A DNA stretch of 64,000 nucleotides from NCBI GenBank assembly GCA_041603235.1, contig JBFIES010000001.1, positions 558,001 to 622,000 on the forward strand, in the 5' to 3' direction. A program made the translations under genes and the position numbers. Position 1 is the stretch's first letter. Each line of letters opens with the position of its first letter. This stretch comes from Panacagrimonas sp041603235 (GTDB lineage Bacteria > Pseudomonadota > Gammaproteobacteria > Nevskiales > Nevskiaceae). The notes below the pieces were generated by a model. The model worked only from the letters and a program-made list of their open reading frames with translations. It did not search any database and was not told where the DNA came from. This document shows positions 9,223-16,943 of this stretch, one piece after another.

Positions 9223-9252
9223 CGCCCCGATTTATCGGGGCGTTTTTTTTTG
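9223..9252 (+). terminator. Rho-independent terminator after the repeat protein
   Basis: An 8-bp GC-rich stem CGCCCCGA / TCGGGGCG with a TTTA loop (9223-9242) is followed by a run of T (9243-9251). It lies 34 bases after the stop at 9189 and abuts the end of the convergent regulator gene. Confidence 0.93.
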
Positions 9253-11961
9253 CTAGTCGACCAGACCTAGCGCCTGAGCCCGGCTGATGGCAGCGAGCCG
9301 GTTACTGACTCCCAGCTTCGCGTAGATATTGCTCAGGTGCCATTTCAAAGTCCCCGGCGTGATGAGCAAGGCATCGGATAACTGCCGATTGCTGGGCCCG
9401 GCCTTGAGGCGTACGACGATCTGCAACTCTCGTTCTGTCAGGGGCTCCACCACCTTCTGGCCGAACTCGTCATCATCACTGCCCGCCCCGGGCGATGCTC
9501 GGTGCATTGCGATGTCAATCTCGCGCAGGTAGGCCTGACAAGCCTGACTCGGTGGCGCGGCAACACCGCCCGAGGTGTACTCGGCAAGCAGACGGCGCAG
9601 GGGCTCACCCTCATCCACCAGCGTGCGAACGTAGCCGCCCTGCATGGCAATACCAACAGCGTCTCCGAGTGTTTCGAAAGCCTCTGATACGGGTGCTTTG
9701 GATTGACGCAGCGCGATGGCGCGAAGGAGCAGCAACTCCACCAGCTTTCTTCTCTGCCCCGTGGCTCGAGCATGCTCGAGTGGTCGCACCAGAAGCTCCA
9801 GGGCCTCCTGATACTTGCCCTCCGCAATTCCAATGCGCGCCTGAATTCTGCCAGCCTTGTCCTCCAGCGCCTTGGCGAAATTTCCAGCGCCACCCAGGGC
9901 CGGATCTTCGTGAAGTATTTCCCACTGTTGGCGTGCCTGCCTGACTTCGCCGCTGCGCAGCAACAGCACAATCCGTTCGGCAGCCAGGGTGATGGCCAGA
10001 CGCGGCAATTGCCGTCCGCGTCCGAGCACCTCGCCTTCGTGCAGAGTCTCAATGCCCGCATGCACATTGCCACCGATGGCCTGCAAACGGGCCAGTGTGA
10101 CAAAGCCAATGATCATCGGATCAGCAGACGACTGCTCCACCAGGGCGGTAAGACCCTCTTCAAGAGCATCACGAACTTCGTCCAGCTGATTGAACTCGTA
10201 GAGCAAGCCTGCGCGCATGGCGTGCAGCATCATTGTGGCGGGCGCGCGTTTGTCCAGATGTGGCCGCAACTCGGCAAGACCGTGATCACATTCGTACAGG
10301 GCCTGACGACACTGGCCCTGTTTGATAAGCACCGATGCGGTCAGCATGCTTGCCCAGGCCAGGACGTAATGATCCTGACACTGGCGTGCGAGCGTTTGCC
10401 CCTGCCTTCCATGGCGTTCGGCAAGCTCGAACCTGCCCAAGGTTTTTTGCGAGAAAGCCAGACAGCTATTGGCTACAGAGCGCTCAAACTCGCCGCCTTG
10501 CGGCCAGCGCCTGAGCCAATTGCTGCTTCGCGCGATGCTGGTCACGGCGCGATCACGCAGCGCGGCTTCGGCACAACGTTGCAGCTCGATCGCCTGCTCC
10601 AGACGTTCCTGCCACTGCGCGTCCACGGTCCCGGCCGACTCCTGAATTTCCAACTCCAGTTCATTACGAATCGATTCGGCTTCTTCGTAACGCTGCAGGA
10701 AATTCAGCGACCAGGCCTGCTTCAGTCGTATCTCCGGAAACTGCGCCAACTCTTCTTTCGGCAGTTTGTTGATCCAGTAGAGATAGGTCACATGGCGACC
10801 ATATCGCTGCACCATTGCAGCAGCATGCTCACTGATCAGTGCCGCAGCGCCAGCCAGATCATTCGAGTCCAGGCAGACCTCGATGGCCTTGTCGATCTGC
10901 TCGGCTTTCAGCAACCAGCGCAAAGCGCGCGTGCGGTAACGCTCAATCTCCTTTGCGCTGAGTCGCATCAGACGCGCGAGAAGGAAATCGCGCATCAGCG
11001 GATGAAGGACGTACACCGTCTCACTGTCCGAGGTGCAGCGAATGGGCAAAGCACTGCGATGAATCTCGTCGAGAATCTCTGCGGTATCGTCGAAGCCGGT
11101 GACCGCGCGTGCACTGCGCACGGTGAACTGGCGCAGCAGTGACACGCGCTGGAGAAACTGATTCATGCGCGGCGACTGCTGTGCAACCAGATTGTCGTTA
11201 AGGTAATCCGTCAGTGATTGCGGCCCAAGACCGAGGCCGCTGACAAACTGGTCCTGTGAACGCGTATCGCCCTGCATTGTCAGGGCAACCAGTCGCACGG
11301 CCGCTGGCCAGCCCTGCGTGCGATCCTGCAGGACTGATATCAGCTCCTCGCGTGGTCGAATTCCATGCTGCTCCAGCAGGCTTGATATCTCGGCTTTGTT
11401 GAGCGCGAGCTGTGTGTCGGCATAGCGGATGAGCCGGCCTTCCAGCAATGCCTTGCTCACTGCCAGATGCACCGGCGCGCGACCGCACAACACCAGCACA
11501 ACCCGAGCAGGTTGATAGCGCAACAGCAAGCGCAACATGGATTCGGCGGGGCCATCCAGCAACTCATGCACGTCATCCACAAACAGCGCCGCACGCGGAG
11601 AAAGGGCAGTCAATTCTGCATACAGCGCCTTGATCACCGCTTCCCAGCCCTGACTGCCGTAACGATCGATCAGACTTTCAGGACTTTGCGAATGAGCGTG
11701 CTCCAGAGACTGCGCGAAGTCGAGTAGCAACTTGCTGCCTTCGCGGTCATCACCACTGGCGGTCAACCAGACAACGCGCGCGCCATCGTTCTCGAAATGA
11801 CTGCGCCATTGCGACAGCAGCGTCGACTTGCCATATCCGGCAGGCGCCGAAACCGACACGATCTGCCGACTCTGCTCCCATATTTCTTCTGGAAGCAGCA
11901 AACGTTTCCTGGGCAGCTCCCAGGATTTTCTGTACAGCGCTGGGGCGTGATGGCTGGGCAC
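9253..11961 (-). CDS. MalT-like large LuxR-family transcriptional activator (LAL)
   Basis: A 902-residue STAND-type regulator. Residues 39-47 hold the Walker A loop APAGYGKST, with a Walker B-like LFVDDVHEL further on. The middle is helical and TPR-like. The last 62 residues form a LuxR-type helix-turn-helix (LTERELQIVVRLKAGPSNRQ and on). Family members bind a small inducer and ATP, then oligomerise and activate a nearby operon. It is divergent from the P450 operon, with about 245 bases between the starts, and convergent with the repeat-protein gene. Control of the P450 operon is a reasonable inference from position; the inducer is unknown. Confidence 0.88.
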   Translation of the reverse strand: MPSHHAPALYRKSWELPRKRLLLPEEIWEQSRQIVSVSAPAGYGKSTLLSQWRSHFENDGARVVWLTASGDDREGSKLLLDFAQSLEHAHSQSPESLIDRYGSQGWEAVIKALYAELTALSPRAALFVDDVHELLDGPAESMLRLLLRYQPARVVLVLCGRAPVHLAVSKALLEGRLIRYADTQLALNKAEISSLLEQHGIRPREELISVLQDRTQGWPAAVRLVALTMQGDTRSQDQFVSGLGLGPQSLTDYLNDNLVAQQSPRMNQFLQRVSLLRQFTVRSARAVTGFDDTAEILDEIHRSALPIRCTSDSETVYVLHPLMRDFLLARLMRLSAKEIERYRTRALRWLLKAEQIDKAIEVCLDSNDLAGAAALISEHAAAMVQRYGRHVTYLYWINKLPKEELAQFPEIRLKQAWSLNFLQRYEEAESIRNELELEIQESAGTVDAQWQERLEQAIELQRCAEAALRDRAVTSIARSSNWLRRWPQGGEFERSVANSCLAFSQKTLGRFELAERHGRQGQTLARQCQDHYVLAWASMLTASVLIKQGQCRQALYECDHGLAELRPHLDKRAPATMMLHAMRAGLLYEFNQLDEVRDALEEGLTALVEQSSADPMIIGFVTLARLQAIGGNVHAGIETLHEGEVLGRGRQLPRLAITLAAERIVLLLRSGEVRQARQQWEILHEDPALGGAGNFAKALEDKAGRIQARIGIAEGKYQEALELLVRPLEHARATGQRRKLVELLLLRAIALRQSKAPVSEAFETLGDAVGIAMQGGYVRTLVDEGEPLRRLLAEYTSGGVAAPPSQACQAYLREIDIAMHRASPGAGSDDDEFGQKVVEPLTERELQIVVRLKAGPSNRQLSDALLITPGTLKWHLSNIYAKLGVSNRLAAISRAQALGLVD

Positions 11962-12206
11962 GTCAGGCTTGAAATTCGTCTCAAATTAAAGGCGCGAGGC
12001 CAGTCTGGCAGACCCCTCTCACGAATCTGCGATGAGTCGGAGTATGTGCGTCTGACCCCGGTTGGGGAACCCTTACCAATGGCAGGGTTGCGGCAGGAAG
12101 CAAGCCCCTAAGCTCAAATCTGATGGCCAGCACCGCTCCCGGAATTGCTCCTGCGGAGATTACGGACGCGCCACATATCGCTGAACCCCTATTGCGAGGA
12201 GACCTC

Positions 12207-13496
12207 ATGCAAAGCACGCAACAATCCACCGTTACGCCGACCCCACAGAACGGTGCCTCACCCATCCCTGACCACGTTTCGTCCATCCCGCTGGAAGACA
12301 TCGATGTCAGCAACCCCGAGATGCATCGCGATAATGTGATGTGGGACTACTTCGCGCGACTGCGAGACGAAGACCCGGTCCACTACTGCCGCGACAGCCT
12401 GTTCGGTCCATTCTGGTCGGTCACCCGATTCGCCGACATCATGGAAGTAGAGACGCATCCCGACCTGTACACGTCGGACACCTATGGCGGCGGCATCACC
12501 ATCATGGACAACAACTCGGCAGCGAGCATGCCGATGTTCATCTCCATGGATCCACCCATCCACGACGAGCAGCGCAAGATCGTCAGCCCCATCGTGGCAC
12601 CGGACAACCTGGCCAAGCTCGAGGGCCTGATCCGAGAACGCACAGCGGACGTGCTCGACCACCTGCCCGTCAACGAGCCCTTCGACTGGGTGAAGAAAGT
12701 CTCCATCGACCTGACCACCAAGATGCTGGCCACGCTGTTTGATTTTCCCTGGGAAGAGCGCCACATGCTGACGCACTGGTCGGATCTGGCCACGACCATT
12801 CCCGGTGCCGGCATCATCGACAGCGAAGAAGAGCGCGTTGAAGAGATCAAGGGCATGGCGGTGTACATGACCAAGATGTGGAATCAGCGCGTGAACTCGC
12901 CGCCCGGTAACGATGTGCTGTCCATGCTGGCGCATTCGGACAAGACCCGGAACATGACGCAGGAAGAACTGCTGGGCAATTGCTTCCTGCTCATCGTGGG
13001 CGGTAACGACACCACTCGCAATTCAATGACCGGCGGACTGCTGGCACTGAATGAACATCCGGGTGAATACGCCAAGCTCTGCGAAAACCCTGGCCTGATC
13101 CCTTCCCTCGTGCCCGAAATCATTCGCTGGCAGACGCCGCTTGCACACATGCGTCGTGATGCCATCGTCGATACCGAACTGGGCGGAAAGAAAATCAAGA
13201 AGGGTGAGAAAGTGGTGATGTGGTACGTCTCCGGCAATCGGGATGAACGCGCCATTGAGCGCCCCAACGAGTTCCTCATCGATCGCAAGCGCCCGCGTCA
13301 CCACCTGTCATTTGGTTTCGGCGTTCACCGATGCGTGGGCAATCGTCTTGCCGAAATGCAGCTGCGCATCCTCTGGGAAGAATTGCTCAAGCGATGGCCG
13401 CGTCCAGGTCAGATTGAAGTGGTGGGGCAGCCCAAGCGAATCCTGTCCTGCTTTGTGAAGGGATTTGAAGCCCTGCCTGTACGCATCAACGCCTGA
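12207..13496 (+). CDS. Cytochrome P450, CYP153-like
   Basis: A 429-residue soluble P450. The I-helix oxygen-activation motif GGNDTT is at 265-270, the ExxR pair at E304/R307, and the heme loop SFGFGVHRCVG has the proximal thiolate at Cys376. Blocks such as FGPFWSVTRFADIM, GGNDTTRNSMTGG and GVHRCVGNRLAEMQLRILWE resemble CYP153 enzymes, which hydroxylate alkanes and fatty acids at the terminal carbon. The start is ATG 12207, preceded by GAGGAG; an upstream ATG at 12123 lacks a ribosome site. The next gene encodes its likely ferredoxin partner. The CYP153 placement is from memory of family motifs, and the substrate is unproven. Confidence 0.88.
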   Translation: MQSTQQSTVTPTPQNGASPIPDHVSSIPLEDIDVSNPEMHRDNVMWDYFARLRDEDPVHYCRDSLFGPFWSVTRFADIMEVETHPDLYTSDTYGGGITIMDNNSAASMPMFISMDPPIHDEQRKIVSPIVAPDNLAKLEGLIRERTADVLDHLPVNEPFDWVKKVSIDLTTKMLATLFDFPWEERHMLTHWSDLATTIPGAGIIDSEEERVEEIKGMAVYMTKMWNQRVNSPPGNDVLSMLAHSDKTRNMTQEELLGNCFLLIVGGNDTTRNSMTGGLLALNEHPGEYAKLCENPGLIPSLVPEIIRWQTPLAHMRRDAIVDTELGGKKIKKGEKVVMWYVSGNRDERAIERPNEFLIDRKRPRHHLSFGFGVHRCVGNRLAEMQLRILWEELLKRWPRPGQIEVVGQPKRILSCFVKGFEALPVRINA

Positions 13497-13508
13497 GGAC
13501 ATCACCAC

Positions 13509-13829
13509 ATGCCAAAAGTAACGTTCATTGATTTTTCCGGTACCGCGCACGAAGTTCAGGCCAGCGAGGGTTCTTCACTGATGGAAACTGCGCTGGATCA
13601 TGGCGTTCCCGGTATCGATGGTGACTGTGGCGGCGAAGCGGCCTGCGGCACTTGCCACTTGTTTGTCGAAGCGCCCTGGAGCGAGAAGCTTCCGGGGATC
13701 GAGCCATCGGAAGAAACCATGCTTAACATCATCGACGACCGGGCCACCACTTCACGCCTGAGTTGCCAGTTGCGCGTCAGCGCAGAATTGGAAGGACTGG
13801 TCGTGCGCCTGCCTGAAAGTCAGCACTGA
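13509..13829 (+). CDS. [2Fe-2S] ferredoxin, adrenodoxin/putidaredoxin type
   Basis: A 106-residue ferredoxin with cluster ligands Cys40, Cys46, Cys49 and Cys86 (CGGEAACGTCH and LSCQLRV). The 5-2 spacing is that of adrenodoxin/putidaredoxin-type P450 electron donors. It begins 12 bases after the P450 stop and lies 7 bases before the next gene, so it is the obvious electron donor in this operon. No ferredoxin reductase is found next to it, although such operons commonly encode one. Confidence 0.93.
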   Translation: MPKVTFIDFSGTAHEVQASEGSSLMETALDHGVPGIDGDCGGEAACGTCHLFVEAPWSEKLPGIEPSEETMLNIIDDRATTSRLSCQLRVSAELEGLVVRLPESQH

Positions 13830-13836
13830 GGCTCTC

Positions 13837-14916
13837 GTGGATATCAAGACCTTTGACACCCAGACGCAGTGCCGGCTCGCTTACGAGTTCTGGACCAGCC
13901 TCTGGACCGGCGTCACGCTGGCCTGCGTGCGTTCGCACGGTCAGGACAGCATCACCGAACTGGAATTCCGCAGCTTGCGCAGACATCACCGCAAGCACTT
14001 CCTTCCGGGCATGGAAAAGCTGGAGCTTGGTAACGAGCCGACCGACGCGGTGCGGTGCGGCAAATATCACTATTTTTCCAATACGCTCGGCGGGCTGCCG
14101 ATGGAGTACGTGGAAGAGACGCCGAACAAGGTCTGGGTGCGCTATCGCCCACCCTTCTGGATTGGTGATGGCGTGACACAACCCTCGGCAGGACCTGCAG
14201 CGCTGGGATCGGATTTCGGCCGGGCCGCTTTTCGCGGCTGGCATTCGCACAACGGCGCCATGATCGGCAATCCACGGCTGGCCTTTGTGCAGACCCAGAA
14301 CCTGACCGACGGCGACCCATGGGATGCCGGATATTTCTGCGAGTTCGACCGTGATCTGGAGCCGGAAGAAACCTATCAGCGCCGCCCCGGAGAATGGGGA
14401 CCGGAGTTTGATCCTGCCCGTGCACCGGCCTTGCCTCACGCAAGCTGGCCACAGGAGCGAAAGCTGCGCGCCCTGCGCAATTACGCTGTTGATCACACCG
14501 CCACCCGATTCACGATCCTGTCCGAGATTCTCGGTCTGCAAGCAGCAGCCGCAGTGGTGGAACATGCCTTTCGCATGGTGCTGGCGCAGCGCTGGCTGGA
14601 ACTGCCTGCCGCGCTCGGCATCGAGCATATCGATACGCCGTTGAAAGCAGCGCATTACATGGCCACCACACGCGGCCTTCTCAACGAGGAAGCTGAGATC
14701 ATCGAGAACACAGGGGAAGTGCGGGTTCGATTTTCCACCTCTCGCATGTGGCGCGACGAACCCATCGCGCTGCCCGAGATTGACCAGGCCATCGTTCGCG
14801 CCTGGTCCGGCGTTCTTCCAATGCACTCGCCAGGCCTTCGGTGTCATGCAAGCCAGCTGCTGTCCATGGGAGACAGCTGCGATGAATGGGCATTTGATGC
14901 GAGGGGCACGCCATGA
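13837..14916 (+). CDS. Unassigned protein A of the P450 operon (paralogue of the next gene)
   Basis: A 359-residue protein of unknown function. GTG 13837 is supported by GAGG five bases upstream. No signal peptide or membrane segment is visible. Conserved blocks shared with the next gene are HGQDSITELEFRSLRRHHRKHF, YHYFSNTLGG, YVEETPNKVWVRY, WHSHNGAMIGNPRLAFVQTQ, GDPWDAGYF, YQRRPGEW and EHAFRMVLAQRW. Many invariant histidines stand in these blocks. The C-terminus ends in a GD-x4-W-x-F pattern vaguely like V4R or ATC-hydrolase-type domains; that resemblance is weak. Position suggests a role in handling the P450 substrate or product. Confidence 0.75.
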   Translation: MDIKTFDTQTQCRLAYEFWTSLWTGVTLACVRSHGQDSITELEFRSLRRHHRKHFLPGMEKLELGNEPTDAVRCGKYHYFSNTLGGLPMEYVEETPNKVWVRYRPPFWIGDGVTQPSAGPAALGSDFGRAAFRGWHSHNGAMIGNPRLAFVQTQNLTDGDPWDAGYFCEFDRDLEPEETYQRRPGEWGPEFDPARAPALPHASWPQERKLRALRNYAVDHTATRFTILSEILGLQAAAAVVEHAFRMVLAQRWLELPAALGIEHIDTPLKAAHYMATTRGLLNEEAEIIENTGEVRVRFSTSRMWRDEPIALPEIDQAIVRAWSGVLPMHSPGLRCHASQLLSMGDSCDEWAFDARGTP

Positions 14917-16007
14917 GTAGTTCGACCACCATCCAGATTCAAGCGATGCCCGAAGACAGCGTCGTGCGTCACAACATCGCCAACGACCTGTGGCTGTCCT
15001 TCTGCTCCGGCCTGACCCTGTCCTGCCTGCGCACACACGGACAGGATGCCATCGGCGAACTGGAATTCCTCAGCTTGCGCCGCCACCAGCACAAGCACTT
15101 TGTCGACGGCATGCGGAAACTGGGGCTGGAGCGTGAACCCACCGACGCATTACGCTGCGCCAAGTATCACTATTTTTCCAACTCGCTCGGCGGCCGGCGC
15201 ATGCAGTACGTCGAAGAGACGCCAAACAAGGTCTGGATTCGCTACCACCCACCTTTCTGGATCTGTGACGGCACCGACGCCCCGATGGCGTCGATTGCGG
15301 CACTGGGCCCGCAGATCGGCCGGGGTGCGTTTCGAGCGTGGCATGCGCATAACGGCGCGATGCTGGGCAATCCAAGGCTCGCATTCGTGCAGACACAGAG
15401 CCAATGTGAAGGCGACCCTTGGGAAGCCGGCTACTTCATCGAGTACCCGGAGCCACTGGAACCTGAATTGGTCTATCAACGCCGGCCGGGCGAATTCTCG
15501 CCGCCGTTCGATGCAGAAAAAGCACCTCGTCTGCCGCACGAAGATTGGCCGGAAGCACGCAAGGCAGGTGCACTGAAGAATTTCGCGATCGGTCATACCG
15601 CTTCACGACTGGCAAGCCTGGCCGCCATGTTCGGTACTGTCGGCGCAGCAGCGATTACCGAACACGCTTTCAGAACCGTGCTTGCTGCTCGATGGCAATG
15701 GCTGCCTGCAAAACTCGGCCTTGAACGCGCACAAACACCGCGCGACGCTGCGATCTACTACGCGCAGACTGCGGCCTTGATCGGTGACGAAGTGGAAGTA
15801 GAGGTCAAAGGCGACGAGGCGGTGGTCTACCAGAGCAGCAACCGGCTCTGGCGCGGTGAGGACCCTGCCTTGTTCGAGATTGATGACGCGATTGCACGCG
15901 CCTGGTCAGCGACCCTGCCGCTTCAGGCCTGGGGCCTGCGTTGCAGCCTGGACCGATCACTGTCGCGCGGTGACGCGATCAGCCAGTGGCGCTTCTATAA
16001 GGCTTGA
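14913..16007 (+). CDS. Unassigned protein B of the P450 operon (paralogue of the previous gene)
   Basis: A 364-residue protein that aligns over its full length with the preceding product, by eye about half identical. It shares the THGQDAIGELEFLSLRRH, KYHYFSNSLGG, YVEETPNKVWIRY, WHAHNGAMLGNPRLAFVQTQ, GDPWEAGYF, YQRRPGEF and EHAFRTVLAARW blocks. The ATG overlaps the previous stop by four bases, so the two proteins are probably made in equal amounts and may form a heteromer. The conserved His, Trp and Arg residues look catalytic or ligand-binding rather than structural, but I do not recognise the family and assign no reaction. Confidence 0.75.
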   Translation: MSSSTTIQIQAMPEDSVVRHNIANDLWLSFCSGLTLSCLRTHGQDAIGELEFLSLRRHQHKHFVDGMRKLGLEREPTDALRCAKYHYFSNSLGGRRMQYVEETPNKVWIRYHPPFWICDGTDAPMASIAALGPQIGRGAFRAWHAHNGAMLGNPRLAFVQTQSQCEGDPWEAGYFIEYPEPLEPELVYQRRPGEFSPPFDAEKAPRLPHEDWPEARKAGALKNFAIGHTASRLASLAAMFGTVGAAAITEHAFRTVLAARWQWLPAKLGLERAQTPRDAAIYYAQTAALIGDEVEVEVKGDEAVVYQSSNRLWRGEDPALFEIDDAIARAWSATLPLQAWGLRCSLDRSLSRGDAISQWRFYKA

Positions 16008-16010
16008 AGA

Positions 16011-16042
16011 AACGGGAATCCATCAGACGATGGATTCCCGTT
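16011..16042. terminator. Perfect 14-bp hairpin between convergent genes
   Basis: AACGGGAATCCATC (16011-16024) pairs exactly with GATGGATTCCCGTT (16029-16042) around an AGAC loop. It starts right after the stop of the P450 operon and ends 4 bases before the stop of the convergent hydrolase. Neither side has a T run, so it may act as a bidirectional terminator helped by other factors or as an RNA-stabilising end. Confidence 0.6.
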
Positions 16043-16046
16043 CTAC

Positions 16047-16928
16047 TCAGGATTGTTCCGCGGGGTTGCCCAGGAATTCCAGTATCTGGGCAGCGAACCA
16101 TTCCGGCTGCTCGTACTGCGGGAAATGCCCCATTCCGGGCTTTTCGACCAGCTTCAGACCACCCTTGAAGCGCTTTTCCTGTTTGGTAAACATGTCAGGG
16201 CCGATGCAGCCGTCGTCACTGCCGAAAATGACCATTGCCGGGACCGTCTGTGCACGAAAAGCGATGCGTGCCTTTCTGGGATCGGCAATCGTGGCAGGAA
16301 GTGCGCGGTAATAAGCCAGTGCGGCCTTGAGTCGCGCAGGGTCCCTGAAGCCTTCCAGCAGCGGCGCCAATTCCTCTTCGCTGAAATCGTAGCCGGGCGA
16401 CCAGCGCTTGAAGATCACTTCCCGGAGCCACGCAAAATCATCCTTGGGAATCCGCTTTTCCGCCCACAACGGTGCCTGGAAGCGGAAGATGTAATGCGAG
16501 CGCTTGATCTGGGCGGGAGTCAGGGAAAGAAAAAACCGCCTCATCTGAGGTACTGCGCACAGCACGATTTTCTCTATTCGGTCCGGTCGCAGATTGGCAG
16601 CGTATTGCGTTGCGATCGAACCCCAGTCGTGACCCACCACGCGCGCCTTTTCACCACCGCCAAAGTGCTCGATCAACGCCAGTACATCACGCCCAAGTGC
16701 CGGGATGGAATAGTCACCGTCACTCGCCAAGGGACTTGGAGCATATCCGCGCATGAACGGCGCAACCGCGTGATAACCCGCGGCGGCGAGTGAAGCCATG
16801 ACCTTCTGATAGCCGTAAGCCGTATCCGGAAAACCGTGCAACAGCAGGACCAGTGGCCCTTCCCCAGCTTCAAGATAGGCAAAGTCCAAGCCGTTCGCAC
16901 GGATGGTTTTCACGGCAAGCTGACTCAT
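16047..16928 (-). CDS. Alpha/beta hydrolase, epoxide-hydrolase-like
   Basis: A 293-residue alpha/beta-fold hydrolase. HGFP (31-34) is the oxyanion element. The nucleophile elbow GHDWGS places Asp101 as nucleophile, which is typical of epoxide hydrolases and haloalkane dehalogenases rather than Ser esterases. The catalytic His is at about 268 (GMGHFP). Residues about 135-215 form a helical cap. It starts 15 bases after argG and converges on the P450 operon. Opening an epoxide made by the P450 would fit, but it may be an unrelated housekeeping hydrolase. Confidence 0.82.
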   Translation of the reverse strand: MSQLAVKTIRANGLDFAYLEAGEGPLVLLLHGFPDTAYGYQKVMASLAAAGYHAVAPFMRGYAPSPLASDGDYSIPALGRDVLALIEHFGGGEKARVVGHDWGSIATQYAANLRPDRIEKIVLCAVPQMRRFFLSLTPAQIKRSHYIFRFQAPLWAEKRIPKDDFAWLREVIFKRWSPGYDFSEEELAPLLEGFRDPARLKAALAYYRALPATIADPRKARIAFRAQTVPAMVIFGSDDGCIGPDMFTKQEKRFKGGLKLVEKPGMGHFPQYEQPEWFAAQILEFLGNPAEQS

Positions 16929-16943
16929 AAGTTACGTCTCTGC

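Noticed and set aside
9703..11142. 479-codon plus-strand frame opposite the LuxR-type regulator
   Set aside because: It is antisense to a well-supported regulator gene, with no domain or ribosome site.
13777..15036. 419-codon minus-strand frame opposite the two P450-operon paralogues
   Set aside because: The plus-strand frames are supported by ribosome sites, ATGA coupling and paralogy; the antisense frame has none of these.
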